DNA from: Branchiostoma floridae
Lineage: Eukaryota; Chordata; Leptocardii; Amphioxiformes; Branchiostomatidae
Reading direction: 5' to 3'
Length of the DNA: 64,000 nt
Assembly: GCF_000003815.2 (NCBI RefSeq)
Contig: NC_049994.1
Span: 13,377,039-13,441,038 of the forward strand
The translations under genes were made by a program, and so were the position numbers. A model generated the notes under the pieces. It did not search any database. It was not told the origin of the DNA and saw only the letters and a list, made by a program, of their open reading frames with translations. Positions 46,611-60,434 of the stretch are shown here, in pieces. The stretch's first letter is position 1. The number at the start of each line of letters is the position of its first letter.

Positions 46611-47137
46611 TGAAGAGGAAGTTGTTCTAATGTAGTGTTTTCCTTGAAGTTTGTTTTGTACATTATTTGAGTATCATATAGCATGTTATGCGTGACAGTT
46701 CAGTGTAACTAAATTTGGGGGAAGGGGTTTAGAAAACCAGATCATGGTAATAATAGTGCATCTGTGTCAGTTCCTTTGGTCGTCTGAGAATGATTCAAGC
46801 ATAAGATTTGTAATTTGCATTTTTTGGATGCCCAAAAAATTTTTACCTTTTATTCTCAACAAAAGAGAGTGTTGATTTTAGCACCTGTAATGATATATAT
46901 TGACGACCAACTTATAATTCATCTTTTGTTTTGGTAAGTAGATAGAACAGGAAGGGGAAGTGGTTTGCTTTCTCAGTATTAACTATTATTAAGGTGTGCT
47001 AATTACGTGTATCTTACCAATGGTCAGCATTGTTGGAAAGGGAAAGATTCCATATCAAATTGTTTCATTCTAAAGCAAGAACTTTAAATTTGTACATGTA
47101 CTTGTAAATCCTGCACTGACTAAAAACTGTGTTATAC

Positions 47138-47205
47138 TTTTTTTTTTTTTTTTTTTTTTTTTATACTTATTACTACTTATATACTTATATATATACTTAT
47201 AGCGA
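47138..47205. repeat. Poly(T) tract and TACTTATA repeat
   Basis: About 24 consecutive T followed by ATACTTATTACTACTTATAT and further ACTTATAT units. Confidence 0.9.
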
Positions 47206-48294
47206 TATATTGATACAACAGACGGTAAACCCGATAGTGAGTGTGTTTCAGTGTGAGTGATATTAGCTCTTGCTAAGGGGATTATTTACAGTTGATAAAA
47301 AATCTCAAATATGTCCCCAAATTTAGGAATCACAGCCTTGATCTATCATCAATTTTTATCATATTATTATATAATTCTTACTTTCTAAATTCTACACATT
47401 CTACACAGTTAAGTAATATTTTCCTTCAGGCAATCCTCCTGATTTCTGTTACTATGGCAACCAAGATGCCGTGTTTATACCTGTTAATTAACCTGTTTGA
47501 ACACGTGTGTGCCGTAAGGTCGCAGGTGTGTGATTACTACATGTCGGTAAATATTGAATGATAGCAAACGGCAAGCCTTTTGTCTCAAGTGATAAATGTT
47601 TGGTAGGTATATGGCACTGTAGTTAAAGCATCCTTTTGACTGCCTTTTCATTTGATCTGTTTGAATATTAAGGTACTGGAATTCATTGGAACAAGTTTCA
47701 AGAAGTCGCTATGTTCTACCATTCCAGCTACATTGGATTGTAATTGATAGGTTTAGATTTTAATTTGTTAAGGTTTAAAGGTAATAAATTTTGTAGTCTA
47801 AGAAACCGTAGAATGCAAGGTTCGAGCAAGGACATCTGTTCAACCCACAAAAGCCAGGTGTGCGACAAACACTAAAACCCTAAGTCTGACTACGTGAGCA
47901 CATATTTGAACAAGCTTTCCATCGTCAAGAAATCCGTCTGGCAGATTTCAGCTTTTATTTTCCAAAGTCTAGGCGGTAACTTCAGGAGGAGGGGCTGGGA
48001 ATTGATCGGAAAAGAAGAACCACCCCATTTTGTCTCCTGAACACTGAGTCAGTTGAAGCTGAGTGATGTAAGAAATGCGAAAAATGCTTTTGTGGAAGAG
48101 ATTTCACTGGAAGGTTTTCTATGCTTTGGGACACAAAGGCCCTCTCTGTGACCTGCACCATAGACATTCCTCCCAAAGGGTAGATGCATTAATGCAAAGT
48201 CTGAAGACAACAAGCCCAAGACTACAAAAGTACAAGAATAGAAGAAAAAGGCCAACCGGCAAAACTCCTGTCTGTTTTGTACTGGTACACAAAG

Positions 48295-49000
48295 GCATTG
48301 AGAAGTAGGTATAGATGTCTTGGCGAGTCCTCCAATTTGAGTGACTTTTATCAAGGTGGGCCCCTTTTTGACTTCTTCCTTTGTGTTTGAAAAATTACTC
48401 TCTGGCAGATTCAAAGAATTGTTCCTTATTACATATTAGATTAAGTATTGAGAACAAAGTAAAAACGTCTTTGTGTGAGTCCTCTAATTTTCAATGTCCG
48501 TTATCAAGGTCGGTCACTCCATCCTTTAATTCTTTCAAAATTTAGTCTCTGATGGATATGAAGAATTGTTCCTTATTAGATTAGGCATTGAGAAGTAAGC
48601 ATAAACGTCTTTGTGCGAGTCCTCCAATTTTCAGTGGCCATTATCAAGGTCGGTCACTTCTTCTGTTTATTCTTTTTAAAAATACGCTTTTGTGGATTCA
48701 AAGAATTGTTCCTTATTAGATTAGGCATTGAGTATGCACAAATGTCTTTGTGTGAGTCCTTTAATTTTCAGTGACCGTTATCCGGTCACTTCTTCTTTTT
48801 ATTGATTTATTCTTAAAAAATTACTCTGATGGATCGAAAGAATTGTTCCTTATTAGATTAGACGGTAAGAAGTAAGTAAAAACATCTTTGTGTGAGTCCT
48901 CCAATATTCAATGTCCATTGGCAAGGTTGGTCACTTCTTCCTGATGGATGCAAAGAATAGATCCTTATTCATTATTGGATAAAGCCTAGAGAATATGACA
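48295..49000. repeat. Satellite of about 139 bp, five to six units
   Basis: Unit starts recognised by GCATTGAGAAGTAAG... and TCTTTGTGTGAGTCCTCC at about 48,295, 48,447, 48,585, 48,724, 48,862 and a truncated one at 48,984. Each also has GAATTGTTCCTTATTAGATT and TTATCAAGGTCGGTCACT. Spacing is 138-152 bp. AT-rich, diverged, in the presumed large intron. Confidence 0.85.
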
Positions 49001-49009
49001 AAGGAGGAA

Positions 49010-50310
49010 ACTGGTATTATTGAAAGTTCATGTACATTTTAAGTTCAATATCAATTAGGATTTTATCATGGTCATTACTGATCAAAGGAGGCCATATATG
49101 ACATATTAAGATCTAATTTTGTAAGATTATATATTCAGTACTTCTGTTTGTCTTGAAAAAAGTTATACATATCATGCTTTATAGGAAATGACAAACAATA
49201 TGTCATCACTTGTGCTAAAAACAGCTTTTCCCGGCATACATGGTTAACTCAGCAGATGACCTATTTTAAGAACTATTTCAAGGTGTGTGGCTCCAAAAAG
49301 TGTTTTTCTTTATGCTTGACTTTTATTGTAAACCTCCTTTTGCTTTAGTTTATGCAAATAGAAGAATAAATAGACTGTAGCATAGCTTCTTGTTGATGCA
49401 TGAAAACTTGCTTTATGTAACTTCCTGTTGGTGTGTATAGTAAACTGTACTGTAAATTTATTTGAAGTTTGTGGGACTTAAATTTAAAGGAGTTGCTTGC
49501 ATACAGTGTTGAAAGTCATTGGCTGAACAAACAGTAATCTGACAAAGCTTGATAAGCAAATGTCTGCCTTGTGAAGAGTTTTGCTCTAACTGGAAAAACT
49601 TTTAGATAAAACCACTTTGAACATTTTATGATTTACAGTTCTTCACATGACACATGGAGAATGGAAAAGAAGGTCTTATTTTTTTCTATTCCAAATTTCT
49701 AGTATAATGTTATCAAATCAATTGTTATAATCTAGTAGTCCACATACTTTTCAAAATCCAAATTACAGATCTAGCAAAAACGAATTTGCCACGTCTCTAG
49801 TTTTTAAATGTAGATTAACTTGCTCCATTCCCAGATAAGCCTGAACTTTGGAATAAAGGCCTGTACTTGACACAGGTGTGCAGACTGAATGCTGTAATTA
49901 CTCTAAGCCACTCTCAAATTTCCGCATGCTGTACATGGTTTCTCCTGTTTCTTGTTGCTATAGTAACCCTACCTGTGAAAGGAAGCTGAACAGATGTATT
50001 CTCTGTTCTTAGAAATCAAATTTCACAACAGTGCCTTTGTGACATTTGAGAACACCAAAATGTGCTGTAATTCCAGGTGTGTTAGTGGTAAAGGGGGTTG
50101 GTTTTATAAGCTGCATTACTTTGAAGAATACATGTACATCTACAGGAATGACATTTTAGGAAGGTGATGACTAAAGATGGGGATGTGGAATTTAATCAGA
50201 GAGGACATAGTTCTACTTTGGAAAAAGCTGAAGAGGAATTTTAAATTGTGCCCTACAATGTCCAAGTCAAATCTATCTCCTGTGGCCCTCTACTCTAGGA
50301 AAACAACTAG
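49010..50310. other. Gene-free stretch
   Basis: AT-rich sequence without supported gene or element. Confidence 0.4.
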
Positions 50311-50314
50311 TCCT

Positions 50315-50352
50315 GCTGTGACCAAGGAGCTTTAAAAGCTCCTTGCTGAGAC
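50315..50352. mobile_element. Tiny palindromic insert with 8-bp duplication (copy 1)
   Basis: The palindromic core CAAGGAGCTTTAAAAGCTCC + TT at 50,323-50,344 is flanked by GCTGTGAC and GCTGAGAC (7 of 8 identical). Same core and arrangement as at 61,549-61,593. Confidence 0.6.
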
Positions 50353-50868
50353 CAATGTCTACAACAACATGCGGTAATTCTTTTGAGCTATGAGAACTTA
50401 AGTGTGTAGAGAGCTCAGTCATAAAAACTCCCTGAGAGAGCAAATTTTATTTGTTTCTCACTCTCAGCAACAAAGTTACCAAAGTTTGAAACCATACTTA
50501 TAGTAAGTTGTACAGCTAACATTCAGTAGTATTGAAACATTCAGTCTAGAGATGAAGCAAGTGTCAGTTATGATGTATTAAAAACAAGTCCCACTTGCCA
50601 GTACTTGTGTTGCCAGGGAAAGTTGAAGCTAATGGTACAGAACAGATCTATTTGCTTTCACAGTTCTGGTCCAGAACCAGGACATGGTAACATGGGATTG
50701 GCACTATTCACTCACACCAGGAGTCTGCTAGTCATCTGGTCTGCACTCGCAGGAACTGTAAATCTTCAGATATTTGTTTTGGTAGCTTCTCCGACTTTTT
50801 AAAGTTCTCCAGAAACCACCACAAACTCTAACAAAAGTCTTGATTTTCATCATCATAACAACTGACCA

Positions 50869-50896
50869 GTCAGTCAGTCAGTCAGTCAGTCAGTCC
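50869..50896. repeat. (CAGT)n microsatellite
   Basis: About seven CAGT units in plus orientation. Confidence 0.95.
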
Positions 50897-50899
50897 CAT

Positions 50900-53800
50900 A
50901 ACTGATGAGTAGGGGTCATAATTTTGGTCAAGTAGATTTGCAATTTGAGTCAGACATACATTTTATTTTTGATTTAACATTTTAAATGCATCTTGACATG
51001 TGTCCTACATAAGCTAGAGATTGTGTTTGCAAGACTGTAAGAGGGTCCCCATGGGGGTCCTGGCAATACTTTACGCAGAATTCAGAGGCATACACTATGT
51101 ATTATGCTAAAATCAAGGAAGGCAATTACGCAAAATTTGGTTGCCTCGCTACGAATTACACTAGACGTTTGTAGGTACGAATTACAGGGGATAAAACGGG
51201 CTGCCTACAGAAGAGAGCATACAGACCCTCCTACACGTGTGGCGGACATTATGGGCCCTCAGCCCAGTAGCAGCAGTTGGGGTCAGGTTTTGGGTTGCTT
51301 ACAGATCAATTGCCAGATGTTGAAGTTCATGTCAAACTCAGCAGGTCCTTGATTCATTAACTCCAGAGTCCCTGTGGAGTTAGTTAAAGTTTTACAGTTA
51401 AGTCTAGCAGGCTGCCTAATCTTCAAGCAGATGTTAGAAATTAGAGGCTCCCCAGGTGAAGAATGTAGTTCAGTCTCTTGTGGATGTTCTTGGCACGGTA
51501 TGGTCAACAGTAATGTAGAGTAAAACAGTCAGACTTTAAGGTGTAGTGGTATCTTTGCCAACTTTCAGTCTGACTTATTGACCCACAAGTACCTTATCAC
51601 TAAGTGCTAAGGTATTACCTATTGTCTTACATTTTATATGATATTGAACAATAGTTTTAATAATTCATAATTTTGCAGAAGCTCATTAGAATCACATAAA
51701 GTAGCAGCTTTGTTCTATTTGCTTCTGTTAGCCAAAGAGAGTGCTGAAATTAAATGTAAAGCCGAAATGGTGCATTTTGTGTTAAGTGTAGCCAACATTC
51801 TTGTATTTAGCGTCATGTGCACCTAGTGCCTTCTTGAATTTAGTGTAACTGTAAGTGTGATGGGGATCCCCCCCATGCAGACCCTCATAACATTTAAGGC
51901 TCTTTATAGAGCTTCATCTCCTTGTGTGGAAATATGATACATGATCTTCCTTACATGATGACACTGTTAATGGAGTTTTGCCATCACCAATAATAACTGC
52001 CCCATCTGTTTACTAACAGAACTGTCTGGATAGTAAAAGCATGGACTCAGATGTCAGGAAGTTTTTACAATCATCGGGGACATTTGATGTTATGTCTTAA
52101 GATTATGAGGATTGTCACTACTATGAAAACAGTTTTCCAACATTTTGTAATGGTTGCTAGGTTACTTTTTGAAAACAATTTCACCAGGGCAGCTGGTAGA
52201 ACTTTTAGTGGTTGTTAAAAAGAAAACGCCAATATTCTTGTTGCTTTGTCCTCCATTGCATTACTACAAATGTTCACGTCCTTACTACCCCATCTGCGAA
52301 ATTAGTTCTAGTGAACTGTATTCATTTACTCCATCCGAAGGAGTCAAAAGATGTAATGAAAAGGCACTGGAGTAGGTAGTCTGTGTAACGCAAACTTTCC
52401 AAGGCTGATTGGCCCCTCCTCTTGGGCGCGGCAATGTAGGATGGGCCAATAAGAAGCACGATTAAATCAGGCTATGGAGTAGGAGGCTGTCAGAAGAAAA
52501 CAGCCAGTCACAAAACTTATCAATTGCCCACTCATCATCTGCTTGGAGATAACTGTATTTTGGGCAACAGTCCTTGAGGCGGCTGTCACATGATAGAGGG
52601 AGAATAGCTAGCTGGCCAGGCTCGGCTTCAAACTCAGTCTGAAGGATTCACGTAGCAATACAGCCAGTGTCCGCCCGTTATTTATAGGTTGCCAGGCCCC
52701 TTTTACTATTGTGATATGGAGTAACTGATAAGGTAGATTTATAGGTGAAAGATATGCTTGCTTCTCTTCCGAGTTCGAAACTTAGCAACCGTCTGAAGAT
52801 TAGGAAATTTGGTGTGGAGCTGGCCTGAAACTGACCACGTGGGCCTCAATAGCTTGTAGACCATCTTGAACATACAGAAATTTTGTTTGCCTTTCTGTGG
52901 TCCAGTTGGTGTAAGGAGTTAGAAACCACAAAACAGACCTGTATACAAGTTAACTCTTTGGTGTGCAGCGGAGCATACCCACTGTTTGGAAACAGGGGGG
53001 ACTTGCTTGATCAGGTTTCACAGAACACCTGTACTACTTGTAATGCCACAGCACCCCTTTTGTTGTATTGGACTGTTCTGAAAATTAGATCCTTCGATTG
53101 CTGAAATATTTTTGGGTGGTAAGGTTGTTTTTTTCCTAGGAGTAGAATAGATCTTAGAATTTGATGAAACATCATAAATTTTTAATCAAAATTTTAAAAA
53201 TCATATCATACCACTTTTTGTAATTCAGTTCAGATGAGGCAATGGAAACATACCTTGAAAACCTGCTTTGAATATTGGCCTTGGACTTAGAGTGGTGAAG
53301 AAAAGCTCTAGTGACTGAAAAACAATCTATTTCTTATAAGAAAAGGTGTCCTTCTAGTATTTCTCCAAGGGCATTGAGATCGTTAATCCACAATTCCCCA
53401 TCTCCAAGTTTGTACGAATTCCTTTTTCCTCATTTACTTCCTTCCGTGTTCTAAACCCCATTTAGATTGAGAGAAAACCATATGTGAACGAAGCACCAAA
53501 GCCGCACATCTACTTAGAGATTATGTGGCGATGTTGTGGTGAACTTGATTGACAGGTGGGTGGGGCCCATCCTGAGACATCAGGATCTCGGCCATCCCTG
53601 TACAGGTGATGAGCAATAAGTCAGGAATGTTGGGTGGGGATGACACAGTGCCCTTGTAGCAAGTATTACTGTAGACCACAAAATTGTTCCAGTGTGAGAT
53701 CTCTGCAAAGGGCACTGTAGACTGTTGTAGTGAGTTCATTATGTCAAATTGCAATCTGAGAATGACAGCAGTATTAAGTGTATTCTTTTAAAAACAGGTA

Positions 53801-54270
53801 AAGCTATTACTAATAGTATCCTCATGATGATCCCACAATGCAAACTTTGAACTTAACTGACAAACTCAATAAATTATCTAACATTATTTAAAGTCCCTTT
53901 ATTTATTCTTATTGATGCTGTATATATGGAAAGACAGTTTAATAGAAACTATGGGAAACTATGTTTTTTTATTCAGAGTACTGTATATCCTGTGTAACTG
54001 TTTCTAGTAGTGTTGAGTTCATTTTGATATTCCACTGTGGCAGTAACCCAAACAGGCACAAGGTTGTTTCAGTAATATAAAGCAAGTGAAAAACAGTGTT
54101 TTGGTGCGGAAGTGAAGAAAGCCATAGTTCCTCTGTCCTTATAATCTGTTTCTAGTACAAGTAACCTTGATACTTCATAGGGCCAGATCATCCATGCATT
54201 CATGTTCCGTAAGGCAGACCCGTATGGCAGTTCTGTACAGCAGTTCCATATGACAGACACCAAGCAGTGT
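50900..54270. other. Gene-free stretch
   Basis: No supported exon. ATTGGCCCC at about 52,408 and GGGCCAATAAG at about 52,442 form a small inverted CCAAT pair in a locally GC-richer patch; significance unclear. Confidence 0.35.
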
Positions 54271-54275
54271 CCATA

Positions 54276-54470
54276 TACTATGAAAAAGGTGTGGTACTAT
54301 TTTAATTTTTTTAATGCAAATTTTTCATAGTACTACACTTTTTTCAGAGTACCACACGTTTTTCATATTACCACACTTTTCTGTACTATGTGGGTATAAT
54401 TACAGTAATTAAAGGGCTCCTGTTGACTAAGGGGTAGTGGCCATGTTCTAACTCTCAGTAATGGATGCCA
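54276..54470. mobile_element. Interspersed repeat with TACCACAC inverted motifs, copy 1
   Basis: CTATGAAAAAGGTGTGGTAC is followed by inverted copies TTTTTCATAGTACTACAC, AGAGTACCACAC and ATTACCACACTTTTCTGTAC, then a conserved tail ACAGTAATT...GGCCATG. A second copy with the same order is at 59,785-59,945. Possibly a foldback or MITE. Confidence 0.6.
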
Positions 54471-54479
54471 CATATTTGA

Positions 54480-55760
54480 CAGTAACTCATCCCTGTGTGT
54501 GGACAGTGACCTAGTTTTCTTGGCATGTCAACTTCTGTTTACAAAACCTTGGACAAGGTGGGGATACTGTAAGCTGGCTGAAACTCTAGACTCTACCCAA
54601 GTTGGTTGTTCTCCCAAGGTGTGCTCACTTTCATTGATTACTAATTGGTGTCTCGAAATAGGTATGGTTTTTAATTTTTTCAGTGGTTATTTCCACCCCT
54701 TTATCCAAAGGGCATGTCTGTCATTCAATGCGTCCTTTTCTCTGTGTTTCTACAATTTACAACATACACATTACTGCATTGTGAGAATGGAAGGTAAGGG
54801 GCTGAAGTCTGTCTTCTTTGATTGTTTTGTTTCCCTTCTTACCTCATCGGATAGCACTTACTATGAAGTTTTTTTTGCTCAACCATTCCCCTCTCATACA
54901 CCCCTTTCCCCCTCAGACCTGACTATCAAACTTTGCTCCTGAGGTTATTGATAACTGTACTGACAAAAGATTCCATATCCAGTTGCTTGAGTAATTGCTT
55001 TTTGATGTATCTTACTACCTGTATGTCTAACCTTCATCGAAATACCAGACAAAGATCTATAGGTAGCTTTGTAGACTATGATTATATCTGAGGAAATGAT
55101 ACAGATTGGTGTAAGAGCTACCTGTGCAATAGATTACCTAGTCATTGTCCTTTGTTGCTGGGTATGGAAGTGATCATGACTGTCGGGGAAGTGTGGTTAT
55201 TGTTTCATTGTGTTTGAGGAAGCAATCATTGGGTAATTGTAGGAAGTTCTGCAGTATGGGATGGAAGCTGGGTAGACACTAGACAGGTACTAGATAGACT
55301 CATAGAGCCAGAGGCAGGTTGTTGATGTCAGTGTGCATAGTGGTTGGGAAGAAAAAAAGTCAAAGTCAAGCCAACTTTGTACTGCCACAAGCCATTGTTC
55401 TACAAAATTACCAGCCCTAAGGTATCGAGAAGTCTGCACATCTCATACAAGTGATGGCATGCACGGTAAGGTAAAAACAATTCCTATTTCCTTTATGTAC
55501 TTCTTTTTGGTACAGAGATTTGTAAGAAACTTGTAGAAAGTAGAAGAAATCTTGAAATCGTTTGGCTAAGGAGTTAGCCAACCTAGTAGAAATCAGGAAC
55601 TTTACATAATGAAGCGATATTGGGCAAACTTTTTTTCCACCCAGCATCTGCTTGGATATTACAAAGACTGTTCAGTGGCCAATACCAGAGCATTTCTGTA
55701 TATGGTAGTAATGACTAATCAAGTCACTGCCTGTTTATTGTTGTGTAATGTTCTGGTTGT
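54480..55760. other. Gene-free stretch
   Basis: A 147-codon plus-strand frame (54,499-54,942) is rich in Phe, Cys, Ser and Leu, as expected from pyrimidine-rich noncoding DNA, with no domain. No other feature. Confidence 0.4.
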
Positions 55761-55766
55761 CAGTTA

Positions 55767-56136
55767 GGCCCAATCTATACACAGTTTTTACCGATATCGG
55801 TGGATGTGTCGGGAGGGATCTGGAACGCTGGCCGCGGGACACCCGTGGCGCTTGCAGTCATAAACAGCTATATAGCCTAATGAGCCCGCGTTGTATGCTA
55901 ATGAGCCTTCCCGAAGTCGGGACACATCTACACGCGCGCGGAAGCTGTCGGGGACCCCTGCTAAGCTATCGGGGACCCCTGCTAAGCTTTCGTACGAATG
56001 GTCCGGACCTTTCGGGAGAAATTTTCCCGATATCGTAATGGCGATATAGCAGTTCCATCTAGATGATGAAAAAAAGCTGTCGGCGAATGGTTGTAGGCTC
56101 GCCGATATCGGGAAAAACTGTGTGTAGATCGTGCCT
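55767..56136. mobile_element. MITE copy 2 (about 370 bp)
   Basis: Same termini as the copy at 41,025 (GGCCCAATCTATACACAG ... CTGTGTGTAGATCGTGCC), TA flanks, and internally ACACGCGCGCGGAAGCTGTC. It contains a small internal duplication, (A)TCGGGGACCCCTGCTAAGCT twice in tandem (about 55,948-55,990), which copy 1 has only once. Confidence 0.82.
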
Positions 56137-56449
56137 TAGAGGAAACAATCCGTCCTGGGTTACAGGAAGTGGTGGTGGTGGACTGGTTTTGCCAGTCTGT
56201 CTACAGTGCTTATCATGGAGCCAGTGAATAATGAAGATATATGCAGATGTGCTACACTCTGTGACAGAAAACTACAAATCTGGCATTTGGAGGTAAACAA
56301 AGGGAAAATTTGTAAGTGATCCACTTTTGTTGTTTCATTGTGGAAGGCGGTTCACTGTTTCTGTTTTAGTTGAGTTTTCTGTTAATATGTTCTTTCCTAT
56401 AACTCAAGACCTTTTTGATAGATTTGTTCAAATCCAGATCACAAACCCA

Positions 56450-56508
56450 GCGCGCAACCGACCATGCCAAAAGGCTCAAAGCCGTTTGGCATGGTCGGTT
56501 GGCAGCGC
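56450..56508. repeat. 59-nt long hairpin
   Basis: CAACCGACCATGCCAAA and TTTGGCATGGTCGGTTG pair perfectly over 17 bp; an inner GGCT/AGCC and outer GCGC/GCGC extend the stem. Loop of a few nucleotides. The shape is that of a pre-miRNA or a small palindromic insertion. Confidence 0.8.
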
Positions 56509-56519
56509 TTGAATCCCAC

Positions 56520-59030
56520 TGTTACAGTAGTATTTTGGGGAAGGGTTGCTTTTCATTCTGATTAATCCCTCTATTTTTACTTACCACCCCTTTAGCCTAT
56601 TAGGCAAAGTAGTCTGCGATGACTGGCAAAATTTTGAATTTTATTACAGTTTAAAAAACTGTGTATCTAACAGAAGAAGTTTGTTGCTGTTAAGAATTGT
56701 CCTGTTGTAATAGTACTCTACACTGATTACCTCAAAAGGCAGGGATAATTTGATTCATTTACCCTTGTCAGTTATCATTATCTATGTTCAAATTCACTAC
56801 CTGTACCACTGTCTGTTACACAGTCTAAATTCTATAATCTGAGAATTTCACTGTTAAACATTGCTGATGAAATGTTTTGGTTAACTTGTTTGTTATCGTT
56901 TAGTCCTATAATGTACTTCAAATGCTTCTAGGACAGCTTGTACAGCTACCACTACCATCTACCACTCAATAATTCCCACATTTTTATTTAATCAGGCTTT
57001 CTAAGCTTGATAATCGATAAAATTAGGAATCTGATCATGGCATTACTCTACTCTGATAAATCTGTCCATTGTATGAGGTTTTAGAGAAATTAGACGGATT
57101 AGTTTTCCAGTCTCTTAAAAGATTTTCCAGCTCATATGATACCAAGCCTAGGCAGCGAAGTGTCTCAAATGTGTAGTGTGGCGTTACACCTATTTTCCTG
57201 CCCAGTACGCTTTTAGGCTAATTGTTTTCATGTGATGTAGCTTAGCATCTGGAGCAGGAAAAAACTATATACCAGGCATGTAGATCAAATTTGAAAATTC
57301 TTATGTGATATCAGAGGGTCTGTATACCCAATTTCCATATGGAATGGCAATCTATATTTGATTTGATATTGGTACGGCACAGCATCTCATTCACGTAATT
57401 TGTAGCGAGGCGAGTTAATTTTGAGCAATTGCTTTCCTTGATTTCAGCGTAACATGTATAACATGTAAGGAGTTCTTCTGTATTCAGTGTAAACCCCCAT
57501 GCAGACCCCTATATCGGATTCTTCAATGAAGTCCAGTTAGTAAGACATGAGATATAAAAGTTACTAAGCAACTCTGGTTTTTACCAATATTGGGTAGCAT
57601 ACTTGTTTGAAACGAGCATCACATCTGTAAGCTGTAGCATCGCAATAGTGTTAAAATCCTTTAGAATCATATTGTAATCATCCTATGACAATGGTACAGT
57701 CAGGGAGTTTTTTTTAACCTCCTGGCACAAAGTACCTTGTTTTCTCTCTCTCATTTCTTGACGAAGGAAAGAAAACTTGTCTGCTTCATTTGAATAACAA
57801 TGCTTAATCATACCCCATGCAGTGATAAGCATTTTCCCTCTTTAGGCTTGTTCCGATTTGCATGTGATCAAGTGCTTTCTTACTTTCTTTTCACATGTAT
57901 GACTCTTTATCCCAAACCTGTAACAATGGTCCATTGTGATGCAATTTACGACAATCGGCTGTTTTAAAGGTATCGAACAGCGTAAAACGAATGGATCTCA
58001 AGTGGGCGATGATTAGGGGAAATGACCCCATGATGAACTGGTATGCTGATAACTACTTTTTAGGTCCCAAAAATTTACTTCACTGTATTAGAAACTCCTA
58101 CTTTCTATAAAAGTGTGTCTGTTGTAAAAAGAAATGTGAATTTGGTCCAAGGGTAGATCTATGGCCATACAGATAAGCAAGTTTGTACATTAATGTATTT
58201 TAATACATATTTATTTGTAATTTTTTGTTTGATCAGCATTTCGGCTTTTTAACTTTCAGTATTTTCAGTGTTAGTTAAAATCTTGCATAATTCGGTTTGT
58301 TCCAGAATAGATTATACTGTTGTAGTAGTAGTATAGTACCAATAGTCCATTGTGTTCTGCAGCTGTAGTCCATTGTGTTCTGTCAGTCTTTCTTCAAATC
58401 ACTCCACTTTATCCTATTCATTGCAAGTTTCCTTTGCTCCTGTAGTTTTCTTTCTAACCATCTCAGTAAACTCAGTAGATTCTCCATCTCTGGATTTTCT
58501 TTAGATCAAAGTGAAGTTCAAAGCCTGTATGTAGGTTGGTTGTCTTAGAATAAGGATGATGCTGTTCAGTTTTGTAATTAGCAATTTTGCCAACATCCAG
58601 ATTTCCTAAAACCAGGAAGCCTCAGACACAGAGTCTGTGGAATTTAGGCATGTAGATCTTCAAAGTTCTGGACAAGACAGAAAAAGCCTTGTTCAGAACC
58701 GGGAGTGTGATGTTTCTCGTAGCACCTAGGTTTTCCTCGCAGGAAACAACGTGAGATCTCCGGATCCCTCGGGGAGCTCATCTTGGAAACCCCAGTAGAT
58801 ACTTCCTCCTCGTTAGAGCATTGTTGCCAGGATAATTAGCACGTGTTCGTTAAGTAAACACACACAGCAGTCTGTTTGTCTGGCTCTCACTCTGTCTGAC
58901 TACAGTTGTAGCCTCTGACTACTCTTCAAGCAGAGGTAAGGTTCTGGGTGTTTTTTAGTTGTTTTTATCTGGCTTTCTATTTTGTACAGTTTCTTGATGT
59001 CCTGCTTGGAGAGTACATGTAGTCTCTTCC
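56520..59030. other. Gene-free stretch
   Basis: AT-rich, no supported gene; a poly(A) run of about 15 follows near 59,060. Confidence 0.4.
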
Positions 59031-59784
59031 AGACGTATTGGGGGTCTACAAAATTATTTAAAAAAAAAAAAAAATGGCCCAAATGAGTATTTGTCAAATG
59101 ACAGGCTAACTTGGCTGCATGGTCATTGGAGTACAGATTTGTCTGTAGGTTGCAAATGGTAACTGTTTTCATTTATTTCATACTCTATGGCCAGCAAATT
59201 CCTCTGGCCATTTTCTTTGTGTACTATATAATAACTGCTTGCAATCCACCATCTCATAGAAAACAGTACATTATTAATTTATTTACTGCTTTATTTATTT
59301 ACTACATGCACAGTTGTAGGACTTGCTACTTTTGCTTTTGCAAAAGTGAAGCAGTTCTTTAAACTTTGTGTAAAAGTCTGAATGTCATCAAGAAAGTTTG
59401 GTTAGCACTCAAGGTCCTAAATTGCATCCATGTGAATAGAATTACAATGATTTAAAAGGGAACAATGGCAGTGATGATGGATGTTGTTCCAAGGGCAAAT
59501 AGGCACTGAAATTAACTGTACTGATACTATTATGCAAATAGGCTTAATTGATACATCTATCAGTGTTGATTGCTAGCTCAAATTAGCAATATTGGTCTGT
59601 ATTAAAAGAATACTTTATGTTTGACTGGTAAGAATCATTTTTTGTCATTTCCTGAAAACAGAGATGTAAATATAGATAGGGTCTTAACAGTCAATCATAA
59701 AAATTCCCTTTAAAAGTTTAAAGTTTGATACAGTCCAATACTGCTAACCAGGGGGTTTCTTTTAACACCTGAGGCAAAACAGAA

Positions 59785-59945
59785 ATAGTATGGTGCTATG
59801 AAAAATGTGTGTGGTTCTATTATATGCAAATGAGTTCATAATCATAGTACCACACATTTTTCATAGTAACACACTTTTCTGCACTATGGGGATATAGACA
59901 CAGTAATTGGTTGGCAAAGGGGGAGAGGCCATGCCCATAGTAGCC
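59785..59945. mobile_element. Interspersed repeat with TACCACAC inverted motifs, copy 2
   Basis: GCTATGAAAAATGTGTGTGG then ATAGTACCACACATTTTTCA and GTAACACACTTTTCTGCAC, then ACAGTAATT and AGGCCATG as in copy 1 at 54,276. Confidence 0.6.
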
Positions 59946-60434
59946 CTCGTTTCATGTTGTAACTCTTACAAAGTGTACCAATTTTTGGTAAGAAGCTAGA
60001 TCTTGAATTTTTTCATAATAACTGACTTTAGACCTTTACCCATGCTGGCCATGCACATAACCCTCCTTGAATCCTTTGTAATAATTTTTAAAAATGGTAC
60101 ATGTTTGCTATCTGTGTCTGAACATGTGCCCTGTCCATCAGCAGTTCATGGTATCCACAGAGGAAAACTTTGAAAGGAACAACAAACAAACCTTCCCTAC
60201 AAAAATGCTTTTGATGTTAAGATCATATTTGTAAAGCCACATCACATAGTGACATTTAAGGTCATGTGTGTAGGTGTGTAGATTTGGGATTCTTCAATGA
60301 TAGCAATCATAATAATTGTGTTTTCTTTCTTTAAATGTTTTACTATTGACATGTTTTCTCTTGTACTAGTTTGTTTATTACAAATGTTGATACACATCTG
60401 ACAGGTTTGTTTTTGTTTGTTTGTTTTTCTACAG

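Noticed and set aside
54499-54942. 147-codon plus-strand frame
   Set aside because: Phe/Cys/Ser/Leu-rich composition from pyrimidine-rich DNA, no domain and no supporting splice sites.
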